Shown here in pieces: positions 22,368-33,899 of a stretch of DNA of 64,000 nucleotides. Positions within the stretch are counted from its first letter, which is position 1, and each line of letters opens with the position of its first letter. The position numbers and the translations under genes are program-made. The stretch covers positions 248,001 through 312,000 of the forward strand of contig AP027078.1 in the NCBI GenBank assembly GCA_027943885.1, read 5' to 3'. The stretch comes from Candidatus Tyloplasma litorale (GTDB lineage: Bacteria; Bacillota_I; Bacilli_A; Mycoplasmatales; Hepatoplasmataceae). The notes under the pieces were generated by a model that saw only the letters and a program-made list of their open reading frames with translations, made no database searches and had not been told where the DNA came from.

Positions 22368-24326
22368 ATGACAAAAAAAACATATGATGCATCTTCAATA
22401 GAAGTTGTTGAGAATTTAGAAGCAGTTAGAAAAAGACCTGGTATGTATATTGGTGATACAAATTCAAGAGGTTTACACCATTTAGTTAAAGAAATAGTTG
22501 ATAATTCAATAGATGAACATTTAGCTGGGTTTGCTGATAAAATAATTGTTACTCTAGATTCTAACAATTCTATTTCTATAGAAGATAATGGTAGAGGTAT
22601 TCCTATTGATATTCATCCAAAAACTAAAAAAACTGCTGTTGAAACTGTTTTTACTGTTTTACATGCAGGTGGTAAATTTGGTGGAGAAAATTCTGGATAT
22701 AAAGTATCTGGTGGATTGCATGGTGTTGGTTCATCAGTTGTTAATGCATTGTCAGAATTTTTAGAAGTTTGAATTTGAAAAGATAAAAAAGAATATTTTC
22801 TTAAATTTTCAAATGGTGGTTCAAATGTAACTAAATTAAAAGAATTGGGGAAAACTTCTAAAAAGGGTACTAAGGTAAAATTTAAACCTGACAATAAGAT
22901 TTTTTCTACTATTAATTTAAAAGGAAAAATAATTGCTGAAAGATTAAAAGAATTGGCATATTTAAATCCTGGATTAAAAATTAAATTTATAGATAATAAA
23001 AATGAAATTAATGAAACATTTCATTATCCAGAAGGAATAAAAGCATATGTTGATTTAATTTCAAAAAATCAAAAATCAATTACAAAAGTAACTGGATTTG
23101 AATCTGCAAATAGTAAAATAAAAATTAAAGTTGCTTTTAAATATACAACTTCATCACAAGAAAATATTCATTCATTTGTTAACAATATAATAACGATAGA
23201 TGGTGGATCCCATGAAACAGCTTTTAAAACATCATTAACAAAATCAATAAATGAATATGCTTCTATAAATAAATTACAACAAGGTGGTAAACCTTTAGAA
23301 GGAACAGATATTAGAGAAGGTCTTTATGCTGTTATTTCAATTTATGTAGTTGAAGAACTTTTACAATTTGAAGGCCAAACTAAATCAAAACTTTCTTCAA
23401 ATAAAGTAAGAAGTTATGCCGAACAAGTTATATATGAAAATATTAAACATTATTTAAACTCAAATAAAAATGATGCTACAGAAATAATTAAAAGAGCTTA
23501 TTCTGCAAAAAGAGCTAGAGAAGCTGCAAAAAGAGCTAGAGAAGTAACCAAGCAATTAAAAAATAATAATACAAGGTCATTTGCTGGTAAATTAGTTATT
23601 GCTCAATCTAAAAAAGCAAGTGAAAGGGAATTATTTATAGTAGAAGGTGATTCAGCTGGTGGATCTGCAAAATTGGGAAGAAATAGAAAAATACAAGCTA
23701 TTTTACCACTTAAAGGTAAAATAGTGAATACTGAAAAAGCAAATTTAAAATCTATATTATCTAATGATGAATTATCAACTATGATTTATGCAATTGGTGG
23801 TGGTTTAGGTGATGAATTTGAAAGAAAAAAAGTTAATTATGGAAAAATAATAATCATGACTGATGCTGATACTGATGGTGCACATATTCAAACCTTGCTT
23901 TTAACTTTCTTTTATAGATTTATGAAAGAACTTATTGATGAGCGTATGATTTATATTGCTATGCCACCTTTATTTAAAATAACTTCAATTTCAAACAAAA
24001 AAGAAATTATTTATGCTTGAAGTAATGAGGAAATGAATAAAATAAGAGCAAAAAAAGAAAAAATTGAAATTCAACGTTATAAAGGTCTTGGTGAAATGAA
24101 TTATGAACAATTATGAGAAACAACAATGAATCCAAATACTAGAACATTAATTCAAGTTACAGCAGAAGAAGCAGAAGCAGCTAATAGAATAATTGAAACA
24201 TTAATGGGACAAGATCCAACAATTAGAAGAGAATGAATTGAAAAACATGTTGAGTTTTCTTTGGAAGATGATTATGCTAAAGACGAAAATACTATTAATA
24301 ATAAGGAGTTAATTGATGAAAGATAA
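22368..24326 (+). CDS. parE: DNA topoisomerase IV subunit B
   Basis: The protein is 652 residues. With ParC it decatenates daughter chromosomes, using ATP. The GHKL ATPase has [36 protein letters not shown] and the glycine-rich lid [15 protein letters not shown]; the TOPRIM domain has [17 protein letters not shown] and [10 protein letters not shown]. The tract [16 protein letters not shown] and the words [24 protein letters not shown] are ParE-like rather than GyrB-like, and parC follows directly. Its end overlaps the parC start by 11 bases, coupling equal synthesis of the two subunits. Several Trp codons are TGA. Confidence 0.93.
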
Positions 24327-26856
24327 TAAATCTTTAATTCACTTTGAAAAGGAAAAAATAATCAAAGAAAAGCTTGATTATTTAATTGGTGAAAAATTTG
24401 GTAATTATTCAAAATACATAATTCAAGAAAGAGCATTACCAGATTTAAGAGATGGATTAAAACCTGTTCAAAGAAGAGTTTTGTATGCAATGAATGATTT
24501 AAGATTAACTCATAAATCTTCTTATAAAAAATCAGCTAGAGTTGTTGGTGATGTTATAGGTAAATACCACCCTCATGGCGATACTTCAGTTTATGATGCA
24601 ATGGTAAGATTATCTCAAGAATGAAAAGTTAATATGCCTCTTGTTGATATGCATGGAAACAAGGGATCTATTGATGGTGATTCACCAGCGGCAATGAGAT
24701 ATACAGAGGTTAGACTTGCTAAAATATCTTCTGAATTATTATTAGGAATAGAGAAAAATTTGGTTTCTTTTTCACCTAATTTTGATGATTCAGAGTTAGA
24801 ACCAACAGTTTTACCTGCAAGATATCCTAATCTTTTAGTTAATGGTGCTACAGGTATAGCTTCTGGATATTCAACTAATATTCCTCCTCATAATTTAAAG
24901 GAAGTTATTGATGCTCTTATATATATTCTAAGAAATGATCATGTCACATTGTCTAATATAACTAAATTTATTAAAGCGCCTGATTTTCCAACAGGAGGTA
25001 TTATTTCTTCTAAAAAATCAATTAGAAATGCATATAAAAATGGTAAAGGGAAAGTTATTATTGACTCTAAATGAAAATATGATTTTAAAAATTCAGAAAT
25101 ACATATATTTGAATTACCTTATGAAACAAATAAATCTGAAATAGTTAAAAAAATAGATGAATTAATAAGAGAAAACAAAATACCAGGAATTAAAGAAGTT
25201 AGAGATGATACTGATAGAACCGGACTTAGAGTAACTTTATTATGTAATGATAATGTTAATGTTGAATTAGTGATGAATTTTCTTCTTAAATCAACTGATT
25301 TAAGAAAAAGTTATTCATTTAATATGGTTTCTATTAAAGATAAAAAACCTGAATTATTAGGTTTAGTTGATATTTTGAATTATTTTGCTGAATTTCAAAT
25401 TGATTTATATACAAAACTTTATAATTTCGAATTATTAAAACTAAAAAAAAGATTGGAAATTGTTAAAGGATTAATTAAAGTTGTAGATATTATTGATGAA
25501 ATTATAGAAACAATAAGAAAATCAAAAAACAAAAGTGATGCCAGAAGAAATATAATTAATGAATTTAAATTTACTGAAAATCAAGCTGAAGCAATTGTTA
25601 CATTAAGATTGTATAGATTAACTTCAACAGATATAAATGATTTAAAAAGAGAAAAAACTTTGTTAAATTCTTCAATTAAAAATTATCAAAAATCACTTCA
25701 AAATAAAGAATATTTAAAACAAAATATAATTACTGAATTAGAAGCTATTTCAAATGAATATGGAATTGAAAGAAAAACAGAAATTAAAAATGAAATAAAG
25801 GATATTAAAATTGATGAAAAAGATTTAATCCAAGAAGAAGAAGTATGAATTTCTGTTACACATCAAGGTTATATTAAAAAAATATCACTTAAATCAAAGG
25901 AGGCATCTGCTAAAGGAACTTTTGGAAAAAGAAAAGATGATATTATTATTTCTCTAAATAAAACATCAAATTTAAATAGCTTAATTATTTTTGCAAGTAG
26001 TGGAAAATATTTTTCAATTCAAATTTATAAATTATTAGATTCTAAATATAAAGATATTGGTGAACATATATCAAAATACACAACTTTAGATGCATTAGAT
26101 AGAATAGTTTCAACTGCTATAGTTTCTGATTTTGATAAAGAAGGAGAATTGATAATCTCTACAAAAAAAGCTATCATTAAAAGATCCTTAATAAGAGAAA
26201 TGAATATAAATCAAACAAAAAGAGGTTCTAAATATATTAATTTAAAAAATAATGATGAAGTTGTTAGTGTTTCGATTCTAAAAGATGAAAGATCTTTTTT
26301 AACAACAGTTACTAAAAATGGATTTTCATTAAGATATACAGCTAATAATTTATCTACAACTTCTCTTGCCTCTGGTGGGGTTAAAAATTTAAATTTAACT
26401 ATGGATGATGAAGTTATATCTACTATAGTTAATGAAATAGATGAAGTTGATAAAGGAAAATCACAAGCAATTTTAATTGCTAAAAGCGGAAAAGCAAAAA
26501 GAATTAAAATAAATGAAATTAGAGCTGTTTCAAGAGGATCTATTGGAAGTATTATAGTTAAAAAATTTAAAAGTACAAATGATCAAATAATAAATGCATT
26601 TAATATTGATATCACAGATAAAATTTATATTTTAACAGATGAAAATAAAAATATAAATTTAAAACCTAAAAGTGATTTAATCCTTTCTGATACTTCTACA
26701 GGTTTAAATAAATTAATTGATAGTGGAATAAAATTAGTTTTTAATGATGTTGATTTAAATATTGTAAATTTAAGAAAATATGATGAAATTCAAGAATTAA
26801 AAAAAGAAACTAAAAAAGCACAAATGAATTTAGATGATTTGCTAAATGAATTTTAA
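24316..26856 (+). CDS. parC: DNA topoisomerase IV subunit A
   Basis: The protein is 846 residues. It holds the breakage-reunion centre: [24 protein letters not shown] at the start of the domain, the quinolone-region motif [21 protein letters not shown] and the catalytic Tyr129 in MRYTEVRL. A coiled coil runs through about residues 330-500, and the C-terminal part has repeated beta-blade-like strands of a pinwheel domain (about 510-830), ending in a charged helix. The ATG at 24316 was preferred to the TTG one codon earlier because AAGGAG is correctly placed at 24303-24308 and it is the first ATG. It overlaps parE. Confidence 0.93.
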
Positions 26857-26921
26857 TATAAAAATATTCTTTATTCAAGTTTTTATTATAATTACTAAGT
26901 AAAGGAATAAATTATAATATT

Positions 26922-27077
26922 ATGAGAACAAAATTTACATATAGATGTTCAGTTTGCAAAGAAGAGAATTACATTGGCAAAAGAAACAAAACAAAAAATC
27001 CAGATAAAATGGAAACAAATAAGTATTGCCCAAAATGTGATGCTAAAACTTTACATAAAGAAAAATCAAAAAAATAA
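26922..27077 (+). CDS. rpmG: 50S ribosomal protein L33
   Basis: A 51-residue basic protein with both zinc-binding CxxC pairs (CSVC and CPKC), the beta-ribbon YIGKRNKTKNPDKMETNKY and a basic tail, which is the complete L33 pattern. It has its own promoter (TATAAT at 26886-26891) and an AAAGGAA ribosome-binding site. The stop codon lies in the 5' arm of the terminator. Retention of all four Cys marks the zinc-binding version. Confidence 0.94.
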   Translation: MRTKFTYRCSVCKEENYIGKRNKTKNPDKMETNKYCPKCDAKTLHKEKSKK

Positions 27078-27103
27078 ATCTAAATATTTAGATTTATTTT
27101 TTT
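27069..27103 (+). terminator. Intrinsic terminator after rpmG
   Basis: Palindrome AAATAAATCTAAAT/ATTTAGATTTATTT (centre between 27085 and 27086) followed by T residues; the rpmG stop codon 27075-27077 is inside the stem. Confidence 0.85.
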
Positions 27104-27122
27104 ATAATTTATTTAGTTAGAT

Positions 27123-27755
27123 ATGACTCAAAAATTTAAACATGAAAAAAAATATAGCAAACAAGAATCTTCCAATTCCTTTATTCTTGGTTTTTTTGTT
27201 AATTATTTAAAACCTTCAGCATATGTTACCTCTATAAGTGAAATTGATTTAGATTCATTGAAGGAACAAGGTATTAAATTAATTATTTGTGATTTAGATA
27301 ACACTTTAGTTCCTCATTATACAAAATTTCCAACTAGAAAATCTAGAGAATTTATTGCTGAAGTTAAATCTAAGGATTTGGATTTTATTTTAGTCTCAAA
27401 TAATGTTAGTAAAAGGGTTTCTTTCTTTGCAGAAAAATTAGGTGTTAAAAAATACATTTCTAATGCTAAAAAACCTCTACCCAAAGCAATTAAAAAATCT
27501 ATGATTGAAAAAAATGTAAAACCTCAAGAAACAGTTATTATTGGTGATATGCTTATAACAGATACATTGGCTGCTAATTTTGTTCATGCTGAATCAATAT
27601 TAGTTCAACCATTAATAGATCCTGAAAAAACCCTAGATAAATTTTTATCTTGAATGGAAAAATTTGTTTTCAAAAGATTAACAAAAGATAATTTAATAAT
27701 TAAATCAGAAACAATCAAAAAAACAATTTATAGTGAAGATTATGAAATTTTATAA
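27123..27755 (+). CDS. yqeG: YqeG-family HAD phosphatase
   Basis: The protein is 210 residues. HAD motif I is LIICDLDNTLVPHY (about residues 55-68), motif II VSNN, the lysine KKPLPKAI and motif III VIIGDMLITDTLAAN. It matches the HAD-IIIA YqeG family of Firmicutes, located as usual before yqeH. The substrate is not established. An N-terminal extension of about 30 residues is basic and polar. Its end overlaps the yqeH start by 14 bases. A Trp near the C-terminus is TGA. A TATAAT-like box at 27102-27107 within the rpmG terminator tail could drive this operon. Confidence 0.88.
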
Positions 27756-28764
27756 TAGTAATAAATGTGAAGGATGTGGTCTTCCAAAACAAAATAAAGA
27801 CATAAATAAATTGGGTTATACAAGTAAATTAGAAAACAAATTTTGTCAAAATTGTTTTAGATCTAAAAATTACGGAGAATTCTCTAATGATTTTAGTTCT
27901 TTTAAAAATGAAAAAAAATATTTAAATGAAATAAGTGGAAGTGTTTTGATGGTTATTGATGTTTTAAATCCTTATGAAACAATAATTCCTAATATAAATT
28001 TTTTTATAAATAAAAAAAACTTAACAATACTTGTTAATAAAATAGATATTTTACCTAAATCAATTTCTCATGAAAAAATAATTAATTGAATAATTGATAT
28101 TTTATATTTAAAAAAAATAGAATTTTCACAAATATCTTTAATTTCTACAATTAAAAAAAATAATATTGATGCTGTTGCTAATTTTATTTTAAAAAATGAA
28201 AATGAAATTTCGGTTATAGGTTATTCTAATGTTGGAAAATCTTCTTTTATAAAAGCTTTATTCAATTCATTAAATGAAGATGTTGATAATTTAATAACTA
28301 ATTCAATAGGGACAACAAAAAATACTTTAGAATTAAATTTTCAAAATAAAAAAATAAAGGATTATCCAGGTTTTTATCTTAAAGGTAATTATCAAAACAT
28401 AATGACTATAAATCAATTAAAGGAAACCAATCCTAACAAAGAAATAAAAGTTAAAAGTTTTCAATTGTCTTCATTTCAATCAATATTTATTGGAGATTAT
28501 GCAAGATTTAATATTAAAAACTCTGATTTTAAAAGTGGTTATCAATTTACTTTTTCTAATTTAATTTTATTAAAAAGAAAAAAATATGTAAAAAATAATG
28601 ATAAAAATTTTATAATTCATAATATTAAGCATAAAAATAAGATTCGTTATGATTTAATAATATCTGGTTTAGGAATAATACATTTTAAATCAGAACAACA
28701 AGAACTTGAAATTGAACTTCCTAAAGGTGTAAATTTCAATTTAATAAAAAGTTTATATCAATAA
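27742..28764 (+). CDS. yqeH: Circularly permuted ribosome-biogenesis GTPase YqeH
   Basis: The protein is 340 residues. Homologues act in assembly of the 30S subunit. An N-terminal zinc ribbon (CEGCGLP and CQNCF) precedes the GTPase whose motifs appear in permuted order: VIDVLNP, then NKID (G4) near residue 94, then P-loop GYSNVGKSS (G1) near 165, then IGTTK (G2) and DYPG (G3, usually DTPG). The ATG at 27742 gives the zinc ribbon directly; a GTG three codons earlier is possible but less likely. It overlaps yqeG and is followed one base later by nadD, the same order as in Bacillus. Confidence 0.92.
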
Positions 28765-28765
28765 A

Positions 28766-29917
28766 ATGAAAATAGGAATTTTTGGCGGTACTTTTAACCC
28801 TATACATAAAGGTCATATTAATGTAGCTAAAGAAGTTAAGGTTAAATCTGGCCTTGATGTTCTTTACTTTGTTCCTAGTTACAAAACTCCAGATAAGAAA
28901 TTTGAAATAGAAGTTATTGAACCTAAACATAGATTTAATATGGTTAAAAAAACTTTAAAAGCTAAAAACTTAAAATGACTTAAAGTTTCCAATTTTGAAT
29001 ACTCACAAAAAAAGGTTTCCTATACTTATAAGACTATTGAATATTTTAAAAATAAATTTCCTAATGATGAAATATTTTGAATAATGGGTGAAGATAGATA
29101 TTTTGGCTTTGATAGATGAGAAAATTATGAATATATTGTTCAAAATGCAAAAATAATAGTTTATAGAAGGAATCAAGCAATTAATCCAGAAATAAAAAAA
29201 GATAAAAATGTTATTTATTTAACTGATAATTTTTTTAATTTTTCTTCAACGGAAATACTTAATAATTTAAGATGAGATTGAATTCCTTTGGAGGCAAAAA
29301 AATATATTTCAAAAAATAAATTATATTTAAAGACCATAGTTTTTAATGTTTTAAAAGGTAAAAGATATCAACATTCTGTTGCTGTTGCTTCACATTCTAA
29401 GAGATTATCAAATTATTATAAATATTTAGATTATAAAAAGGCATGATATGCAGGTTTAGTTCATGATTTATTCAAACTTCATTCAAATGAATTTTTAAAA
29501 AATTATTTGAAAAAGCATGATGAAGAAATTTACAATAAGAAAATTCCTGAACCTGCTCTTCATGGTTATGTGTGTGCTTTATGAATAAGAGATGAATATT
29601 TGTGGAAAGATAAAGAACTTTTTAATGCAATCGCAGGACATACATTATCAACATCAAACCCTGGTAAATTAGACAAAATAATTTATTTAGCAGATAAAAT
29701 ATCTACAGATAGAAAAGGAGACAAAATTGGTAAACTAAGGAAATTAGCTTATAAAAATTTGGATGAAACATTTAATAAAGTTTTAAAACAATCTATAAAA
29801 AAATTAAATAAAAGGAAAATTCCAATTCATGAGTTTACAATTGATGCTTATAGAAATTCAATTGATCCAAGGTTTATGAAAAATAAATATGAAAACAATC
29901 TTAAAAGAAATAAGTAA
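28766..29917 (+). CDS. nadD: NadD-YqeK fusion: nicotinate-nucleotide adenylyltransferase with HD phosphohydrolase domain
   Basis: The protein is 383 residues, continuous over several TGA codons. Residues 1-190 are NadD: GIFGGTFNPIHKGHINVA with the HxGH motif, VPSYKTPDK and FSSTEIL near the end; it makes nicotinate adenine dinucleotide for NAD synthesis. Residues about 200-375 are a YqeK-type HD domain: QHSVAVASHSKRL, GLVHDLFK and AGHTLSTSNPGKLDKIIYLADKIS; members hydrolyse dinucleoside polyphosphates. In Bacillus nadD and yqeK are separate neighbours, whereas mycoplasmas often fuse them. nadE lies at 51.6-52.4 kb. The 3' end overlaps pepP by 29 bases. Confidence 0.93.
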
Positions 29918-30941
29918 TAAATTTAATAATAAAAATATCTTTTTTAAAAATGCAAAAGATGTTTTTTATTTAACTAGATTTAAGTCCTCTAATTTAATTG
30001 TTCTATTAATTAATGAAAATTGATATGCAGTGACTGATCAAAGATACTTTCAACAAGCTAAAAAAGAAATTGTTGGAATGGAAGTTTTAGACATGGGTCA
30101 AAAAGAATGATTTAAAAATTTATTAGAAAAAAATAAATTTGAAAATATTTTTTTTAATAAGAATGATTTCACTATTTCAGAATATGAAATTTATTGTAAA
30201 AACTTTGAAAAATATAATGTAAAAATAAATCTTTTTGAATATGGAAATTTAACAATTTTTAATAATGAAAACGATATAAACTTATTAAAAAAATCATCTA
30301 TTTTAAATGATAAAATTTTTCAAAATTCTTTATCAAAATTAAAATTGGGGATGACAGAAAAGGATTTTCAAAAAGTAATTTTAAAGGAAATTATAGATTC
30401 TGAAGCAGATGGATTTTCTTTTGAACCAATAGTGGCTTCTGGTGTTAATTCTTCAAACCCTCATTGATCAGCATCTGATAAAAAAATAAATAAAAATGAA
30501 TTAATAACGATAGATTTAGGTGTTTATTTAAATGGTTTTGCTTCTGATATGACTAGAACATTTGTTTTTGAAGGAGAGATAAGTGAAGAGGAAATTAAAA
30601 TATGAAATTTAGTGAAAAAGGCTCTTGAGGAAACAACAAATTTACTAAAACCAGGAATTAAATGTAGTGAATTACACACAAAAGCAATAAAAATTTTTGA
30701 AAAAGAAGGTTATTCCAAATATTTTGTTCATGCTTTAGGGCATGGATTAGGTGTTGATATTCATGATTATCCTAATATAAGTATTTATTCAAAAAGTATT
30801 TTAAAAGAAGGTATGGTTATAACTATTGAACCAGGTATTTATATTCCTAATAAATATGGTGTTAGATTAGAAAATGCAATTTTAATAACAAAAGATGGTT
30901 ATGAAATTTTAAATAAAACAAATATGACATTATTCATATAA
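29889..30941 (+). CDS. pepP: Xaa-Pro aminopeptidase (M24 family)
   Basis: The protein is 350 residues. It removes N-terminal residues that precede proline and so helps use imported peptides. The creatinase-like N-terminal domain covers about residues 1-125. The pita-bread catalytic domain shows all five metal ligands: ITIDLGVY, ASDMTRTF, FVHALGHGLGVDIHD, ITIEPGIYIP and VRLENAI. Although nested with nadD by 29 bases, the ATG at 29889 is the only one that gives the full N-terminal domain. It ends 68 bases before efp, a pairing often seen in Firmicutes. Trp codons are TGA. Confidence 0.93.
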
Positions 30942-31009
30942 ATAAAATATTTTATAAAAACAAAATAACAATTAAAGTAAAATATATATGTAAATAATAA
31001 GGAGAAATT

Positions 31010-31576
31010 ATGGCAGAACAAATTAATGTTAATGAATTTAGGCCTGGAATAACTTTTATTCATGAAGGTGATGTTCATATTGTTTTGGATTCTACACATT
31101 CAAAATCAGGTAGAGGTCAAGCACATGTTAAATGTAAAACTAAAAATTTATTTACTAATGTTACATCTTTGATAACTTTTACTGGTGGTGAAAAAGTTGA
31201 AAAGGCTTTTGTTTCAAAATCAAAAATGCAATTTTTATATATTGATGGTGAAAATGCAATTTTTATGAACACAGAAACATTTGAACAATTGGAAATTAAA
31301 TTAAAAAAATTAGAAGAGGAATTACAATATATTACAGAAGGTTCAGAAGTTATGGTTATTAATTATGAATCTAGAATATTAGGTATTGAAATACCAAAAA
31401 ATGTAGAATTAAAAGTTATTGAAGCAGCTGATGCTGTTAAGGGTGATACTGTAACAAATGCTACAAAAAAAATAAAATTAGAAACTGGCATTGAAATAGA
31501 TGCTCCTCAATTTATCAAAGAAGGTCAAACAATAATTGTTAACACTTCAAATGGTAAATATGGTGGTAAAATTTAA
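31010..31576 (+). CDS. efp: Elongation factor P
   Basis: The protein is 188 residues with the usual three beta-barrel domains. EF-P binds between the P and E sites and relieves stalling at consecutive prolines. Domain I loop reads HSKSGRGQAHVK, so the position that carries the modified Lys in Escherichia and Bacillus is Arg35 here. The C-terminus keeps GIEIDAPQFIKEGQTIIVNTSNGKYGGKI in place of the usual 'vPlFi..Ge.i.vdT..g.Y..R'. A good AAGGAGA ribosome-binding site precedes the ATG. It overlaps the next gene by one base. Confidence 0.95.
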   Translation: MAEQINVNEFRPGITFIHEGDVHIVLDSTHSKSGRGQAHVKCKTKNLFTNVTSLITFTGGEKVEKAFVSKSKMQFLYIDGENAIFMNTETFEQLEIKLKKLEEELQYITEGSEVMVINYESRILGIEIPKNVELKVIEAADAVKGDTVTNATKKIKLETGIEIDAPQFIKEGQTIIVNTSNGKYGGKI

Positions 31577-31944
31577 TGAATTATTTTTTAGGCATATTAA
31601 CTTGAATATTTGTTTTTGTTTGTTATTTTAGTGTTGAATTTATAATTAATATTTTTTTTACTTATAAAATAAAATACATTTCAAAAGATGATTATAAAAA
31701 AGCTGCTTTTGCAGGTTCTACTTCAACATTTTTATTTATGTTTTCAACATTATTAGCAGCTATTTTAGGATCTAATTTAGTAGATGGTAATACAAAATTT
31801 TCACATTATTTTTTAGATAAATGAGTTGTCTTTTTATTTTGAACAACGTTCTCATTATCTATGGGTAATTTTTGAGCAACATTAACAATTCCAATTCTAG
31901 ATAGAAAATTTAAGAAAAGAAAAGAAAAGAAAGAAGAAAAATAA
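31576..31944 (+). CDS. Small membrane protein of unknown function
   Basis: The protein is 122 residues with three probable membrane segments (about residues 4-28, 46-66 and 82-108), a short charged loop KIKYISKDDYKKAAF and a strongly basic, Lys/Glu-rich C-terminal tail (KKRKEKKEEK). It has several TGA Trp codons. I do not recognise a family. The ATG overlaps the efp stop (TAATG) and the stop is 4 bases before the first deoxynucleoside kinase, so it links efp and the kinases in one transcript. Confidence 0.7.
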
Positions 31945-31948
31945 TATT

Positions 31949-32593
31949 ATGAGAATAGTCATTTCAGGAACTGTTGGAGTTGGTAAATCAACTACTTCAG
32001 AAATTCTTATCAAAAAATTAAAAGAAAAAGGATTTAAAGTTAATTATTTAAGCGAAGAAACAGTGAATTCTCCTTATTTAAAACATTTTTACTCAAAGCC
32101 AGCCGAATGAGCATTTGTTGCTCAATTAGATTTTTTAATGGAGAGATTTAAACAGTGACTTATTGATGAAAAAGAAAGAGAAAATTCATTAGAAGAAATA
32201 ATAACTGTTTATGATAGACATTTCATTGATGATTATATTTTTGCTGAGCTACATTCAATAAAAGAAAATATTTCACAAATAAATTCAATTGTTTATCAAA
32301 CAGTTTATAAAGAATTACTAGATAAATTAGTTGAAAAAGAAACAAAACCAGATTTTTTATTTTTATTAGAAGCTGATCTTGATACTATTGTTGAAAGATT
32401 AAATAAAAGAGGAAGAGAAGCTGAAACTAAAACTAACACTTTATATTGAAAAGAACTTTATGATAGTTATTATTTAAAACCTAAATTTAAGCATCACTTT
32501 AAAAAATATTCAAAAAAATTTATAAAAATAGATACAGAAAATAAAAATCCTGAACAAATTGTAGAAAACATTATTTCTAAAATGAAATTATAG
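31949..32593 (+). CDS. Deoxynucleoside kinase, copy 1
   Basis: The protein is 214 residues of the deoxyadenosine/deoxyguanosine kinase family. It phosphorylates salvaged deoxynucleosides to monophosphates. Seen: P-loop SGTVGVGKST (residues 6-15), the glutamate in LSEE near 40, substrate-site PAEWAFVAQLDFLMERF, the catalytic DRH motif YDRHFIDD near 90, LLEADLDT and the lid arginines in RLNKRGREAE. All catalytic elements are present, so it should be active. It is the first of three tandem paralogues, 3 bases before copy 2. Base preference cannot be predicted from what I see. Confidence 0.9.
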
Positions 32594-32596
32594 ATT

Positions 32597-33265
32597 ATGA
32601 AAATTGTAATTTCAGGAACTTCTGGTGTAGGTAAATCAACAACAGTAAAGCTTGTTAAAGAATATTTTGAAAAAAGTGGAAAAGAAGTTGTTGTTTTAAG
32701 TGAGATGGTTTTAGAAAGTCCTTTTTTTGATTTATTTTATGAAAGCTTAGAAGAATGAGGGTTTTTAGGTCAAATAGAATTTATTTTATCAAGATTTAAA
32801 CAATGAGTAAAAATTGAGGAAGAATTTAAAAATAAAAATAAAAAAAAATATGTAATTATATATGATAGGCATTTTTTAGAAGATGTTATATTTTCAGAAC
32901 TTAGGAGTGTTAGAAATGCTGTTCCTCAACCAATATCAAATGCATATAATGTTATTTATAATGATTTAATAAAGAAAATTGATATTTATGAAAAACCAGA
33001 TTTCTTTATATTATTAAGAGCAACTTATGATACAGTTGTTGAAAGACAATTTAGTCAAAGAGGAAGAACACAAGAAATGAATGAGGAAAATAATATTAAT
33101 AATAAATTTTGACAAGATTTATATTATAGATATTATGGTTCTAAAAAATATAGAAAATTATTTCAAGATAATTCTAAAAAATTTGTTCAATTAGATACAG
33201 ATGATTGTGAACCAAAAGAAGTTTTAAATAAAGTAATAAGATATGTTGAAAAAAGATTTAAATAA
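32597..33265 (+). CDS. Deoxynucleoside kinase, copy 2
   Basis: The protein is 222 residues and clearly paralogous to the preceding gene. It keeps the P-loop SGTSGVGKSTT, a glutamate in VVLSEMVLES, LEEWGFLGQIEFILSRFKQW, the DRH motif YDRHFLEDVIF, LLRATYDTVVERQ and the lid pattern QRGRTQEM. Relative to copy 1 the loop after DRH is different (RSVRNAVPQPIS), which lies near the base-binding pocket and may alter nucleoside preference. It overlaps copy 3 by 23 bases. The last codons contain the start of copy 3. Confidence 0.9.
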
Positions 33266-33899
33266 TAATATAAATATAGTAATTTCAGGAACAATTGGTG
33301 TTGGAAAAACAATTGTATCTAAAAATCTTTTTAAAAATTTAAATAAAAAAAGAAAAATAAATGAAATCTATTTAATCGATGAAATAAAAAATAAAGATCC
33401 TTATCTTGAACTTTATTATAAAAATAGAATAGAATGATCTTTTTTAACACAAATGAATTTTTTATTAAATAGATTTAAAGATTCTTATTTATTTACTGAA
33501 AAAAATGGAATTAAAATATTTGATAGACATTTTTTAGATGATTATATTTTTTCTAGTGCAGAAATTATAAAAGAAAGTATTCCTAACTTTCTTTTGGAAT
33601 CTTATTTTTTAATAAATAATGAATTAAATAATAAAATTAATAATTTATCAAAAGTTGATTATTTATTTCTTTTAAAAGCTGATTTTGATGTTATTTATGA
33701 AAGAATTAAAAAAAGAAATTTGAATTTTGAACAAGAAATAAATATTGAGTATTGAAGAGATATTTATAATCAATACTATAATAATAAAAATATTTTTAAA
33801 TATTTAAAAGAAAATTGCAAAAATTTTAATATTATTAATACTAATAATAAAAGTGTTGATAAAATAACAAAAGAAATAATAAAGACAATGAATTTATAA
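33243..33899 (+). CDS. Deoxynucleoside kinase-like protein, copy 3 (divergent)
   Basis: The protein is 218 residues, the most diverged of the three tandem copies. It keeps the P-loop SGTIGVGKTIV (residues 13-23), EWSFLTQMNFLLNRF, FDRHFLDDYIF and LLKADFDVIYER. The lid has lost the RGR-E pattern (KKRNLNFEQE), and the glutamate of the LSEE/LSEM motif corresponds to LIDEIK. These changes suggest altered specificity or reduced activity, although the frame is intact and conserved core residues remain, so it is not a pseudogene. The ATG at 33243 lies within copy 2. The stop lies in the loop of a terminator hairpin. Confidence 0.85.

Noticed and set aside
22613-22894. Minus-strand open frames within dnaK, ldh, parE, greA and the YfcC-type gene
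   Set aside because: They are shadows of strongly supported plus- or minus-strand genes and show no family resemblance of their own.
23510-23560. Direct repeat in parE ([12 protein letters not shown]) as a repeat element
   Set aside because: It is a short in-frame duplication within a charged helix of ParE and does not extend beyond a few codons.
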